A DNA stretch of 64,000 nucleotides from Lapillicoccus sp. (GTDB lineage Bacteria; Actinomycetota; Actinomycetes; Actinomycetales; Dermatophilaceae), in NCBI RefSeq assembly GCF_025353065.1, contig NZ_JANXRJ010000103.1:1-64000 (forward strand), in the 5' to 3' direction. The notes under the pieces are model-generated. The model saw only the letters and a list, made by a program, of their open reading frames with translations, searched no databases and was not told where the DNA came from. The position numbers and the translations under genes were made by a program. Shown one piece after another: positions 34,696 to 43,283 of this stretch. Numbering within the stretch: the first letter of the stretch is position 1; every line of letters begins with the position of its first letter.

Positions 34696-35618
34696 CGGCG
34701 CCCCCTTCTCGGTGAGGTCGGGGACGACGCCGACGACGTCGCGCCCTCCTGGGTACCGAGGTGGAGGAAGCGGTCGGGGAGCTCGAACGCCGACAGTCGC
34801 CGCAGCCAGAGCAGGCCGGCGGCGAAGATGAGGACGATGAACAGGAGGACGGCCTGACCGGTGACGGTGCCGTAGGGCTCGACGAAGCCGGGGTTGAGCA
34901 GCCTGAGCCCGAGGACGGCGAAGGCGGTGATGCCGACGACGATCTGCACGCTGCGACGGGTGCTACGACGGCTCGCCATGATGCGGCCGCGCATCTCGAG
35001 CTCGCTGCGGACACTGCGGGCCAGCGAGCTCAGCACGTCACGCAGACCCGGTCCGCGCAGCTTGCCGTTGAGCAGCAGTGCGGCGACGACGAGGTCGGCG
35101 GTCGGGTCGTCGAGGTCCGCCGCCAGCCGGTTCAGGGCCGTGTTGAGCGAGACCCGGACCCGGAGGCGGTCCGCGAGATCGGTGACCGACTTCTGGATGG
35201 CCGGGGAGGCCGCCTCGGCCGATGCCGGGATTGCCTGCTCGAGCCCGACCGCGCCCGCGATGGTGTCCCGGAGCGACTCGGTCCAGGCGGCGAGCCCCTC
35301 GAGCCGGGCGTAGGCGTTGCGCTCGCTGGAGGCCCCACCGACCAGGGCGTTCCAGAAGAAGACGAGGAGCGCGGCGGCCACGGCCAGCACCGGCCAACGC
35401 GTCATCAGGAGCATGAGCAGGCCGACACCGACGGCGATCGGGATCCGCCGCCCGATGCGGGTCGCCAGCCGCCGCAGGTCCGGCCCGAGCACGGATGCTC
35501 CGGCCGCCTTCGGGGGCACGGGCGTGATCCCGAGGACCGCGAGGAGTATCCCCAGGCCGACGAGGGCGCCGAGCCCCACCATCTCGACCACGACGAGGGA
35601 GTCCGCGGAGGTGTTCAC
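34692..35618 (-). CDS. tadB: Flp pilus assembly platform protein TadB
   Basis: A 308-residue T2SSF-family membrane protein: helices at VVVEMVGLGALVGLGILLAVLGI, VGVGLLMLLMTRWPVLAVAAALLVFFW, the cytoplasmic domain with LAAWTESLRDTIAGAVGLEQAI, and C-terminal helices VQIVVGITAFAVLGLRLL and AVLLFIVLIFAAGLLWLRRL. The GTG start at 35618 overlaps the ATPase stop (GTGA); the track's extra 19 residues are upstream shadow. Pairs with TadC to form the platform of the pilus machine. Confidence 0.87.
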   Translation of the reverse strand: MNTSADSLVVVEMVGLGALVGLGILLAVLGITPVPPKAAGASVLGPDLRRLATRIGRRIPIAVGVGLLMLLMTRWPVLAVAAALLVFFWNALVGGASSERNAYARLEGLAAWTESLRDTIAGAVGLEQAIPASAEAASPAIQKSVTDLADRLRVRVSLNTALNRLAADLDDPTADLVVAALLLNGKLRGPGLRDVLSSLARSVRSELEMRGRIMASRRSTRRSVQIVVGITAFAVLGLRLLNPGFVEPYGTVTGQAVLLFIVLIFAAGLLWLRRLSAFELPDRFLHLGTQEGATSSASSPTSPRRGRR

Positions 35619-36919
35619 CGGTAGACCCCCGGTGCCGCACCGGAATACCCGACCCGCATGAGGTCGTCGAGGCACGAGATCGCCGCCGCGGGATGGGCCT
35701 CGCCGTCGGGTCCCAGGGCGAACACCTCGCTCGACAGGACGCGCTCGTCGACGCCGTTGACCTCGCGGATGGAGGTGACGACCCGGCGGAGGCCACCGCC
35801 CGACTCGAAGGAGTTGATCCGCTCGACGAAGAGGACGAAGTCGATCGCCCCCGCGATGAGCATGCTCGCCGCGTCGGCCGGGAGCCGCTCGGCCGACTGG
35901 ATGGCGTAGGTGCAGATGCGGTTGAAGACCTCGAGCGAGCTGTTGGCGTGGATCGTCGAGAGCGACCCGTCGTTGCCCTGGCTCATCGCATTGAGCATCG
36001 TCACGATCTCGTCGCCGAGCACCTCGCCGACGATGACCCGGCTGGGGTTCATCCGCAGCGAGCGGCGGACCAGCTCGGCCATCCCGATGAACCCCTGGCC
36101 CTCGGAGTTGGGCAGCCGCTCCTCGAGGGAGACGACGTTGGGGTGCAGGTCCTCGTATTCCCCGAGCCCGAGCTCGAGGGCACGCTCGACGGTGATCAGC
36201 CGCTCCGACGGGGGGATCTCGTTGGCCAGGGCCCGCAGCAGGGTGGTCTTGCCGGCGTTGGTGGCGCCCGCGATCATGATGTTCTTCCGGGCCCGGACCG
36301 CGGCCGAGAGGAACTCGGCGATCTCGAGGGTCATCGAGCCGTTGCGGACGAGGTCGTCGAGCGAGACGCGGCTGAGGCGGGCGCGGCGGATGGAGAGGGC
36401 CGGCCGCGCGGTCACGCCCATGACCGCCGACAGCCGGCTGCCGTCCGGCAGCCGCAGGTCGAGCTGGGGGTTCGAGGTGTCGAACGGACGGCTCGAGAGC
36501 CCGGAGTATGCCGCGAGCACCTGCACCAGCTCGATGAGCTCTTCGTCGTTGTCGGCGATCGGCGCCGGGCGCTCCTCGTGGCCGTCCGCGAAGCCGACGA
36601 AGATCTGGTCGCAGCCGTTGATGTCGATGTTCTCGACCATCGGGTCGTCGAGCAGCGGCTGCAGCCGGCCGACCCCGAAGAGCGCGGCGTGGATGCCTTC
36701 GGACAGCTCGGCCTCGTCCTCGAGCGTCGGAGGCGTGCGGCCGCCCGCCATCTCGGTGCGCGCGTAGGACTCGAGGGTGCGCGCGATGACGGCGCGGGCG
36801 AACTGGCGCTCGTCCTCGGCGTTCATCAGCCCGACACCGGCGGCGGAGTCCTCACGCCGTTGCCGGGTCAGGGTGTCGGCGACCTCTTCACGGAGTCGCC
36901 GGACGATCAGCTGGTCCAT
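35615..36919 (-). CDS. tadA: Pilus assembly ATPase CpaF/TadA
   Basis: A 434-residue secretion ATPase of the GspE/VirB11 superfamily. N-terminal domain with LLDDPMVENIDINGCDQIFV, Walker A GATNAGKTTLL, Asp-box-like LITVERALELGL, Walker B RVIVGEVLGDEIVTML and His box GSLSTIHANSS. It powers Flp pilus assembly from the cytoplasmic face. The ATG at 36919 has a purine-rich ribosome site (GAGAGGAGAG). It is followed by tadB with four-base overlap and preceded by tadZ with a 65-bp gap. Confidence 0.93.
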   Translation of the reverse strand: MDQLIVRRLREEVADTLTRQRREDSAAGVGLMNAEDERQFARAVIARTLESYARTEMAGGRTPPTLEDEAELSEGIHAALFGVGRLQPLLDDPMVENIDINGCDQIFVGFADGHEERPAPIADNDEELIELVQVLAAYSGLSSRPFDTSNPQLDLRLPDGSRLSAVMGVTARPALSIRRARLSRVSLDDLVRNGSMTLEIAEFLSAAVRARKNIMIAGATNAGKTTLLRALANEIPPSERLITVERALELGLGEYEDLHPNVVSLEERLPNSEGQGFIGMAELVRRSLRMNPSRVIVGEVLGDEIVTMLNAMSQGNDGSLSTIHANSSLEVFNRICTYAIQSAERLPADAASMLIAGAIDFVLFVERINSFESGGGLRRVVTSIREVNGVDERVLSSEVFALGPDGEAHPAAAISCLDDLMRVGYSGAAPGVYR

Positions 36920-36984
36920 CGTGCTCTCCTCTCTCGTTTCCTGGTCGGGACTGACTGGCTGTCGTGGACGTGGGGCGGTCGACC

Positions 36985-37779
36985 TCAGGCGAGCTGCGCG
37001 GCGCGGCGCGCAGCGAGGTCCCGCAGGGACTGCCCGACCGCGGCCACGGACCGCACGAACAGCGACTTCGTCGGCAACGCCTCGAGCGAGTAGCGCATCC
37101 GGCCGGCCGCCTTGGAGTCGACGGCGATCTGGCCGACCACGCTGACATCGAGGCGCGCCTGGTCGAGGATCCGATGGATCTCACCGGTGCTGGCGCGGTC
37201 GCGCTCGTCCGTGACGACCGCCACGCCGATGGGGACACCGAGGGCCTCGCGCGCGGTCAGCTGCTCGATGATCCCCGACAGCCGCTCGCGCAGGTGGTAG
37301 AGCTCCTCGACCGTGGGTCGGGTGAGCACGAGGACGGCGCTCGACGCCGCGAGGACCGGCATCACGGCGGTCTGCGGCACGATCCGGCCGCAGTCGGCGA
37401 TGACGTCGACCTCGGCGATGGCCGCGAGGGCTACGGCGATGTGCTGCCAGCTCGCTCCCAGCGCGGCGACCTGCTCCGGTCGGGTGACCCCGGCGAGCAC
37501 CGCCGGCCCGCCGGCGATGCGCTGCACGTGCGGCTCGACCGATCCCCCCTCGGTCCCCCGTCGCAACGACGACGCGAGGGACATCAGCCCCCGGTCCGCG
37601 AGCAGCGGACGCGACTGCTCGTCGCGGTAGCGGATCGCCATGTCTCCGCCCGAGGTGTCGAGGTCGGCCAGCAGGGTCGGGCGGTCCCAGGTCATCGCCA
37701 TGGCGGCTGCGACGGTGCTGACCCCCGGTGAGCCCTTCGCCGTGCAGACGGAGAACAACGCCACGTCAGCTGCCGCCAC
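36985..37779 (-). CDS. tadZ: TadZ/CpaE-like ParA-family protein
   Basis: A 264-residue MinD/ParA-type ATPase with deviant Walker A (AKGSPGVSTVAAAMA) and LLADLDTSGGDMAIRY as switch region; VIADCGRI serves as Walker B. CpaE/TadZ proteins localise the pilus machine to the pole. Missing is the atypical receiver domain found at the N-terminus of CpaE in Gram-negatives, as is common for the actinobacterial form. Its start lies inside the end of the upstream SAF-domain gene (14-bp overlap). Confidence 0.82.
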   Translation of the reverse strand: MAAADVALFSVCTAKGSPGVSTVAAAMAMTWDRPTLLADLDTSGGDMAIRYRDEQSRPLLADRGLMSLASSLRRGTEGGSVEPHVQRIAGGPAVLAGVTRPEQVAALGASWQHIAVALAAIAEVDVIADCGRIVPQTAVMPVLAASSAVLVLTRPTVEELYHLRERLSGIIEQLTAREALGVPIGVAVVTDERDRASTGEIHRILDQARLDVSVVGQIAVDSKAAGRMRYSLEALPTKSLFVRSVAAVGQSLRDLAARRAAQLA

Positions 37780-38470
37780 GCGTGATGAGGATGACCGCGA
37801 TCTGGTTGGCGGCCGACGCCGCTGCGACGGCTGGCGCGACGTCGGGCGTCACGATGAGGGTGGCGATCCCACCGTTGGACGAGCCCGCCGACGACCCACC
37901 ACCACCGAGGAAGGACCCGCCGCCCGCGCTCGCATCGGCCGAGGGGCCGCGCGACACGACCGCGTTCTCGACGAGGACCGTGGCTTTGCCCTCGACGACC
38001 TGCACGACCTCGACCGTGTCGCCCGTGGAGAGACCGCTTGCCGGCATCCGACCGGAACCGATCGCCACACCGACGGCGACCACGCCCTTCCTGAGGAATC
38101 CCTGGCTGGTGAACATCTGCTGGTCGAGCAGACGACCCTGGGGGATGTTCTGCGACGCGAAGGAGCCGATCAGGCTGTTCGCCGTGGTGGCCGGGAGGAC
38201 GGAGAGCCCGTCCCCGGCGACCCGCTGCACCGCGAGGTCGTCGGCGGTGATGGGTTGGCCGACGGCGATGGCGTGCGACGCGACGAGCACCGGCTCACGG
38301 CTGTCGATCCGCACCGCGAGCAGCCCGGCCACGGCTGCGCCGCCCACGATGAGCAGCACCGCGAGCCCGATCATCGCCGGACGCCGACGCGTGGCGCTGC
38401 CCCCCTTGGGGAAGCGCGTGGACGGTGGGGGCGGCAGCGCAGGCCCTGCCGGCCCCGGAGGCGTGCTCAT
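37766..38470 (-). CDS. cpaB: CpaB/RcpC-like SAF-domain pilus protein
   Basis: A 234-residue protein with one N-terminal membrane helix (MIGLAVLLIVGGAAVAGLLAV, about 33-53) and an SAF domain (VLVASHAIAVGQPITADDLAVQRV ... QGRLLDQQMFTSQGF), as in the Flp pilus protein CpaB/RcpC that helps control secretin or pilus passage through the wall. A glycine/serine-rich insertion (GGGSFLGGGGSSAGSSNGG) lies near the C-terminus. It is the first gene of the tad operon, with ribosome site GGAAGGA and an upstream promoter at 38541-38569. Confidence 0.83.
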   Translation of the reverse strand: MSTPPGPAGPALPPPPSTRFPKGGSATRRRPAMIGLAVLLIVGGAAVAGLLAVRIDSREPVLVASHAIAVGQPITADDLAVQRVAGDGLSVLPATTANSLIGSFASQNIPQGRLLDQQMFTSQGFLRKGVVAVGVAIGSGRMPASGLSTGDTVEVVQVVEGKATVLVENAVVSRGPSADASAGGGSFLGGGGSSAGSSNGGIATLIVTPDVAPAVAAASAANQIAVILITRGGS

Positions 38471-38540
38471 ATCGTGGTTCCTTCCCCCTGGAATGGACGT
38501 CCGAGTGCGCCCGGTGCGGACCCACCGGGCACGACGTCCC

Positions 38541-38569
38541 AGTGTATGACCACCGGTGGGACGACCGAA
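38541..38569 (-). promoter_or_regulatory. Predicted promoter of the tad operon
   Basis: On the minus strand TTCGGT (38569-38564), a 17-bp spacer and TACACT (38546-38541) form a sigma-70-like promoter with a leader of about 64 nt and a clear ribosome site, in contrast to the leaderless promoters of neighbouring genes. Confidence 0.55.
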
Positions 38570-38632
38570 CCGGCTGTTCGGCTCCCTCAGGAGTCGGACA
38601 GCTCAGGCCGGACCTGCCCTGTCGGGAAGGGG

Positions 38633-39061
38633 TCAGGCCGGCGGAGGCCGCCGTCGGCCGGCCGCGTCGAGGTCGTCCGCCCCGAAGGCCTGCGGCAGCA
38701 CGTCCGCCATCGTCCGCACACCCTCGGGGGTCTGCAGCAGGCAGTCGGGCCCACCGTTCTCCCACAGCAGCTGCCGGCACCTCCCGCAGGGCATCAGCGG
38801 CTCGCCATCCCCTCCGACGCACGCGACGGCGACGAGCCGGCCGCCGCCCGTCACGTGCAGCTGCGACACCATGCCGCACTCCGCGCAGAGGGTCACCCCG
38901 TATGCCGCGTTCTCGACGTTGCAGCCGACGACGACCCGCCCGTCGTCGACGAGGCCGGCGACGCCGACCGGGAAGTGGGAGTAGGGAGCATAAGCCTGGA
39001 GCATCGCCTCGATCGCCTTGTCTCGCAGGGCAGCCCAGTCGATCTGGTCCGACCGCGTCAC
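38633..39061 (-). CDS. cdd: Cytidine deaminase
   Basis: A 142-residue tetrameric-type cytidine deaminase converting (deoxy)cytidine to (deoxy)uridine. Zinc ligands are Cys59, Cys92 and Cys95 with catalytic Glu61 (TLCAEC and PCGRCRQ), and FPVGVAGLVDDGRVVVGCNVENAAYG forms the substrate site. The GTG at 39061 is preceded by GAGG at eight bases and lies just after the permease stop, so it is the last gene of the BMP-nup operon. The track's 165-residue version extends into the permease gene. Downstream, transcription would meet the tad promoter region. Confidence 0.94.
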   Translation of the reverse strand: MTRSDQIDWAALRDKAIEAMLQAYAPYSHFPVGVAGLVDDGRVVVGCNVENAAYGVTLCAECGMVSQLHVTGGGRLVAVACVGGDGEPLMPCGRCRQLLWENGGPDCLLQTPEGVRTMADVLPQAFGADDLDAAGRRRPPPA

Positions 39062-39071
39062 GTCGGCATCC

Positions 39072-40370
39072 TCATCGGCCCGAGTAGGGCACGCCGTCGG
39101 CGGCGGGCGACTGGCTGCGACCGACGACACCGGCGACGACGAGCAGGGTGACGAGGTAGGGCAGGGACCCGAGGATCTGGGACGGGATGCTCAGCGGTGT
39201 CCCGATGAAGGAGAGCGCGGTGTTCAGCGCGGACGTGAAAGCGAAGAGGATCGCCGCACCCATCGCCCCGAGCGGGGTCCAGCGCCCGAAGATGACGGCG
39301 GCGAGGGCGATGAAGCCGCGGCCGGCCGTCATGTTGATGCCGAACCCCCCCACGGACCCGATGCTCACGTAGGCACCGGCGAGCCCGGCGATGCCGCCGG
39401 CGAGGAGCGAGTTGCGGAACCGCAGCCGGGTGACGTTGATGCCCAGGGTGTCCGCGGCCCGCGGGTGCTCGCCGACCGCCCTCGTCCGCAGGCCCCACCG
39501 GCTGCGGAACAGCATCAGGTTGAGGACGACGACCACGACGACGGCGAGGTAGACCAGGAGATTGGCCTCGAACAGCACCGGACCGATGATCGGGATCCTC
39601 GACAGCACCGGGATGGTGAGCGGCTGGACGGTGCCCGGCTGGTTGAGGCCGGCGGAGTCCTGCTGGAGCAGCCGGGAGTAGAGGTAGGTCGTGAGGCCGA
39701 GGACGAGGAGGTTGATGACGACCCCGAGCACCACCTGGTTGACCTGGTAGCGGATCGCGAACGTGCCGAGCAGGGCGCCGACGAGGACGCCGGCGACGAC
39801 CCCGGCGATCGTGCCGGCGACGAGGCTGTGCGCGACCGTGCCCACGAGCGCGGCGAGGAAGGCGGCCCCGAGCATCTGGCCCTCGATGGCGACGTTGACG
39901 ATGCCGCTGCGCTCGGACACGGTGCCGGCCATCGCGCCGAGGACGATGGGCACGGCCAGGAAGATGGTCGCCTGGAGCAGCCCCACGGCGTCGAGCTGGG
40001 CGTTGGGGTCGCCGCTCGCCGCCCAGAGCAGGAAGGCGAGGATGACGGCGACGACGGCGAACCACGTGCACAGGGCCCGCACCCGCCCCGCAGGACGACG
40101 GGCGACGAGGTATGCCGTGACGGCCGCGACGAGGACGGCGAGCACGATCGCGGTCAGGGTGGTCGGGACGGTGATCAGGGGGATCGAGACGTAGTCGCCG
40201 GGTGAGTTCAGGCGCAGGCTGGACCGGCCGGAGTCTCCGGCGCCCAGACCGAGCAGGAGGCAGAGGACCGCGCACGAACCCGTTCCGATCGCGAGGTTGC
40301 GGACGGGCCGGGGAGCCTCGACGACGGGGACCCGGGTCTCCTCGGGAGTCAGCTCGAGCGTCATCGTCAC
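39072..40370 (-). CDS. Nucleoside ABC transporter permease, second subunit
   Basis: A 432-residue polytopic membrane protein of the branched-chain amino acid/ribose-type permease family (BPD_transp_2) as found in BmpA-NupABC nucleoside importers. About ten helices; the recognisable core is GTVSERSGIVNVAIEGQMLGAAFLAAL and FRSRWGLRTRAVGEHPRAADTLGINV. The GTG at 40370 overlaps the upstream stop (GTGA); ATG at 40364 is an alternative. The long N-terminal third with four extra helices is usual for the actinobacterial version. Confidence 0.88.
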   Translation of the reverse strand: MTMTLELTPEETRVPVVEAPRPVRNLAIGTGSCAVLCLLLGLGAGDSGRSSLRLNSPGDYVSIPLITVPTTLTAIVLAVLVAAVTAYLVARRPAGRVRALCTWFAVVAVILAFLLWAASGDPNAQLDAVGLLQATIFLAVPIVLGAMAGTVSERSGIVNVAIEGQMLGAAFLAALVGTVAHSLVAGTIAGVVAGVLVGALLGTFAIRYQVNQVVLGVVINLLVLGLTTYLYSRLLQQDSAGLNQPGTVQPLTIPVLSRIPIIGPVLFEANLLVYLAVVVVVVLNLMLFRSRWGLRTRAVGEHPRAADTLGINVTRLRFRNSLLAGGIAGLAGAYVSIGSVGGFGINMTAGRGFIALAAVIFGRWTPLGAMGAAILFAFTSALNTALSFIGTPLSIPSQILGSLPYLVTLLVVAGVVGRSQSPAADGVPYSGR

Positions 40371-41617
40371 CACCCCTTCGCGGCGGTCTGGCCGAGGCTG
40401 CTGCCCTCGGCCCGCATCCGGAAGACCGTCCGGATCAGGGCCGGCGCGGCGATGAAGAGCACCGTCAGTGCCTGCACCACCGAGACGAGGTCGACCGGGG
40501 TCCCGGTCTGGGAGGCCATCCGTTGCCCACCCGCGCGCAGCGCGCCGAAGAGGAGTCCTGCGGCGAGGACGCCGGCCGGCTTCCCCCGGCCGAGCAGCGC
40601 GACGGTGATGCCGTCGAACCCGACGCCGTTGTCGATGCCCCCGACGACCTGGTCGCTCGGTCCCATGATCTGGGCGGCACCTGCTGCCCCGCAGAGGGCT
40701 CCGGCGAGGACCATGGCCCAGACCGCGCCTCCACCGACGGACATCCCGGCCGTGCGGGCGGCAGCCGGGTTGATGCCGATCGCGCGGAGGCGGAACCCGA
40801 GGGTGGTCCGTTCGAGGATGTACCAGACGACCACGCACAGGGCGACGACGACGAGGATGCCGATGTTGGCGCGCAGCGAGCTGCCGAACAGGCGCGGATA
40901 CTTGGTTCCGGGGTTGACCGTTCGTGAGATCGCGTCGGTGAACGGGGGCGCCTGGAACCAGCGCACCGACAGCAGCAGCGCGAGGACGTTGACGCCGATG
41001 TAGTTGAGCATGATCGTCGTGATGACCTCGTGGGCGCCGGTGCGCGCCTTGAGCCCGCCCGCGATGCCGCCCCAGACCGCGCCGCCGATCATCCCGGCGA
41101 GCAGCACGAGGGGCACCTGGATGGGCCACGGCAGGTCGAGGGTGAAACCGACGAAACCCGCCGTTGCCGCCCCGATGACGACCTGGCCCTGGCCGCCGAT
41201 GTTGAACAGGCCGGAGCGGAAGGCGATCGCGACCGACAGACCGGCGAGGGTGACGGGGCCGGCATACACGAGGGTCTCGGAGATCGAGCCGAGGATCTCC
41301 GTCGCGCTCCCCGACGAGAACGTCGCCGGGTCGACGATGGAACCGCGGAAGAGCCAGCCGTAGGCCGGGCCGACGGCGTGCCACGCCGCCGCGAACAGGT
41401 CGCCCGGTGAGGCGAAGAAGTATGCCGCGGCCGCGCGGACCGCCGGATCGGCGAGACAGATGATGACCGCGGCGACCACGAGGGCGAGCACGACGGCCAG
41501 CAGCCCGGTCAGGATCTCGCGCCACACCGACGACCCCGCCGGGGCGGCCGGAGTCGAGGACTTGACCGGCGGCTCGGCCACCTCGGGGGCGGCGGCCGGT
41601 GTGGTCGACGTGCTCAT
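40367..41617 (-). CDS. Nucleoside ABC transporter permease, first subunit
   Basis: A 416-residue membrane permease (BPD_transp_2). Soluble Ala/Pro-rich N-terminus, then about nine helices; core motifs AIAFRSGLFNIGGQGQVVIGA and LGFRLRAIGINPAAARTAGMSV (EAA-like coupling region) are diagnostic for the purine/pyrimidine nucleoside group. Forms the translocation pore with the second permease. Four-base overlap with the ATPase gene upstream and the second permease downstream shows a tightly coupled operon. Confidence 0.88.
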   Translation of the reverse strand: MSTSTTPAAAPEVAEPPVKSSTPAAPAGSSVWREILTGLLAVVLALVVAAVIICLADPAVRAAAAYFFASPGDLFAAAWHAVGPAYGWLFRGSIVDPATFSSGSATEILGSISETLVYAGPVTLAGLSVAIAFRSGLFNIGGQGQVVIGAATAGFVGFTLDLPWPIQVPLVLLAGMIGGAVWGGIAGGLKARTGAHEVITTIMLNYIGVNVLALLLSVRWFQAPPFTDAISRTVNPGTKYPRLFGSSLRANIGILVVVALCVVVWYILERTTLGFRLRAIGINPAAARTAGMSVGGGAVWAMVLAGALCGAAGAAQIMGPSDQVVGGIDNGVGFDGITVALLGRGKPAGVLAAGLLFGALRAGGQRMASQTGTPVDLVSVVQALTVLFIAAPALIRTVFRMRAEGSSLGQTAAKGW

Positions 41618-43155
41618 GAAGCCTCGCTCTCGGAGGGGAAGGGAGCGGCGGGCGCCGAGCCGGCCGTCGTGCCGGCCATGGCGAGCCCGACCTCGTCGGC
41701 CGACGAGCCGGCCGGGAACTCGGCGATGATCCCCCCGCGGTAGATGACGAGGATGCGGTCCGCGAGGCTGAGGACCTCGTCGAGCTCGGAGGAGACGAGG
41801 AGCACCCCGGCCCCCGCGTCACGCGCCTCGATGACCCGACGGTGGACGAACTCGATCGACCCGACGTCGAGTCCTCGGGTGGGTTGGGCCAGGACGAGCA
41901 GGTCGAGGTCGCGCGACATCTCGCGCGCGAGGACGACCTTCTGCTGGTTTCCTCCCGACAACGTCGACGCGGTGGCGGTGGGAGACGGGGTGCGCACGTC
42001 GAACTCGGCGATCTTGGCCCCGGCGTTGTCCTGGATGGCTTCGAGGTCGAGCCGACCGGAGTGGGAGAAGGGCGCCTTCGAGACGACGTCGAGGACGAGG
42101 TTCTCGGCGATGGTGAAATCGGCCACCAGCCCGTCGAGGCTGCGGTCCTCGGGCGCGTAGCCCAGGCCCTGGTCGAGCATCGAGTGGATGTCGGTCGTCG
42201 TGGCGACGCCGCCCTTGAACCGCACCGTCCCCGACGTCGGCTTCTCGAGCCCGACGATGATCTCGGTGAGCTCGCTCTGGCCGTTGCCCTGGACACCCGC
42301 GAGCGCCACGATCTCGCCCCGGCGGACCGTGAGGTCGACGCCGTCCACGGGCACGTGGCCGTCGGGCTGGACCAGACGCAGGTCGGTGACCTCGAGGACG
42401 GCCTCCGCGGGTGCCGCCGGCCGCTTGTCGACGCGCAGGAGCACCGGTCGGCCGACCATCATCGAGGCCAGGGTCTGCTCGGAGTCGGTGGGCAGGGCCT
42501 CGCCGACGACGGCGCCACGACGGATCACGGTGACCCGGTCGGCGATGGCCCGGATCTCCTTGAGCTTGTGGGTGATGATGACGATCGAGGTGCCGCGGTC
42601 GCGCAGCTCGCGCATGATGCTGAAGAGGCCCTGGATCTCGGGCGGGGTGAGGACGGCGGTCGGCTCGTCGAGCACGAGCAGGTCGCAGCCGCGGATGATC
42701 GCCTTGAGGATCTCGACCCGCTGCTGGAGTCCGACGGGGAGCTCCCCGACCCGCGCGTCGGGGTCGACCTCGAGGTGGTATCGGCCGGCCACCTCCACCA
42801 GCTCCGCGCGGGCGGCGGCCTCGTCGAGGAGCCCGGCCCGGGAGCGCTCGTGCCCCAGCATGATGTTCTCCAGGACCGTGAACACGGGAATGAGCATGAA
42901 GTGCTGGTGCACCATGCCGATGCCCGCAGCCATCGCGTCACCGGGGCCGGCGAAGACCGCCGCCTTCCCGTCGATGACGATCTGGCCCTCGTCCGGTGCA
43001 TAGAGCCCGTAGAGCACGTTCATCAGCGTGCTCTTGCCGGCGCCGTTCTCCCCGAGCAGACCATGGATCTCGGCCGGCTCGACGACGAGGTCGATGGCGT
43101 CGTTCGCGACGAGGGCTCCGAATCGTTTCGTGATGCCCCGGAGCTCCAGCCTCAT
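41614..43155 (-). CDS. Nucleoside ABC transporter ATPase (two-domain)
   Basis: A 513-residue ATPase with two ABC domains. First domain: Walker A GENGAGKST, signature VGLQQRVEILKAI, Walker [16 protein letters not shown]. Second domain: degenerate P-loop GVQGNGQSELT, signature LSGGNQQKVVLAREM, Walker B LLVLAQPTRGLDVGS with Gln in place of the usual acid. Asymmetry of this kind is normal in sugar/nucleoside importers. It is separated from the BMP lipoprotein gene by a 128-bp gap holding a hairpin, which could lower expression relative to the binding protein. Confidence 0.93.
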   Translation of the reverse strand: MRLELRGITKRFGALVANDAIDLVVEPAEIHGLLGENGAGKSTLMNVLYGLYAPDEGQIVIDGKAAVFAGPGDAMAAGIGMVHQHFMLIPVFTVLENIMLGHERSRAGLLDEAAARAELVEVAGRYHLEVDPDARVGELPVGLQQRVEILKAIIRGCDLLVLDEPTAVLTPPEIQGLFSIMRELRDRGTSIVIITHKLKEIRAIADRVTVIRRGAVVGEALPTDSEQTLASMMVGRPVLLRVDKRPAAPAEAVLEVTDLRLVQPDGHVPVDGVDLTVRRGEIVALAGVQGNGQSELTEIIVGLEKPTSGTVRFKGGVATTTDIHSMLDQGLGYAPEDRSLDGLVADFTIAENLVLDVVSKAPFSHSGRLDLEAIQDNAGAKIAEFDVRTPSPTATASTLSGGNQQKVVLAREMSRDLDLLVLAQPTRGLDVGSIEFVHRRVIEARDAGAGVLLVSSELDEVLSLADRILVIYRGGIIAEFPAGSSADEVGLAMAGTTAGSAPAAPFPSESEAS

Positions 43156-43190
43156 GGGTGCAACCTCTCACAGAACGGGGGTCGGAGGAC

Positions 43191-43230
43191 ACGTTCGCCC
43201 CGCCGCCCGGACGGGCGACGAGGCGAACGT
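43191..43230. terminator. Hairpin between binding-protein and ATPase genes
   Basis: Perfect 9-bp arms ACGTTCGCC / GGCGAACGT enclose a GC-rich centre that can pair further (CCGCCCGGACGGG). There is no T-tract. It may cause partial termination or protect the upstream message, making the lipoprotein more abundant than the ATPase. Confidence 0.5.
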
Positions 43231-43283
43231 GACGGCGAGGCGGCATACCGGCGGAGGAGCCTTCGCCCGAGGTTGGTCCAGGA

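Noticed and set aside
33655-34857. 400-residue plus-strand ORF across the tad genes
   Set aside because: Shadow of tadC/tadB on the minus strand; highly charged, no domain.
28930-38470. Mobile genomic island carrying the tad genes
   Set aside because: No integrase, transposase, tRNA end or direct repeats were found; base composition looks like the neighbours. Insertion into the cluster is kept as a gene-order observation only.
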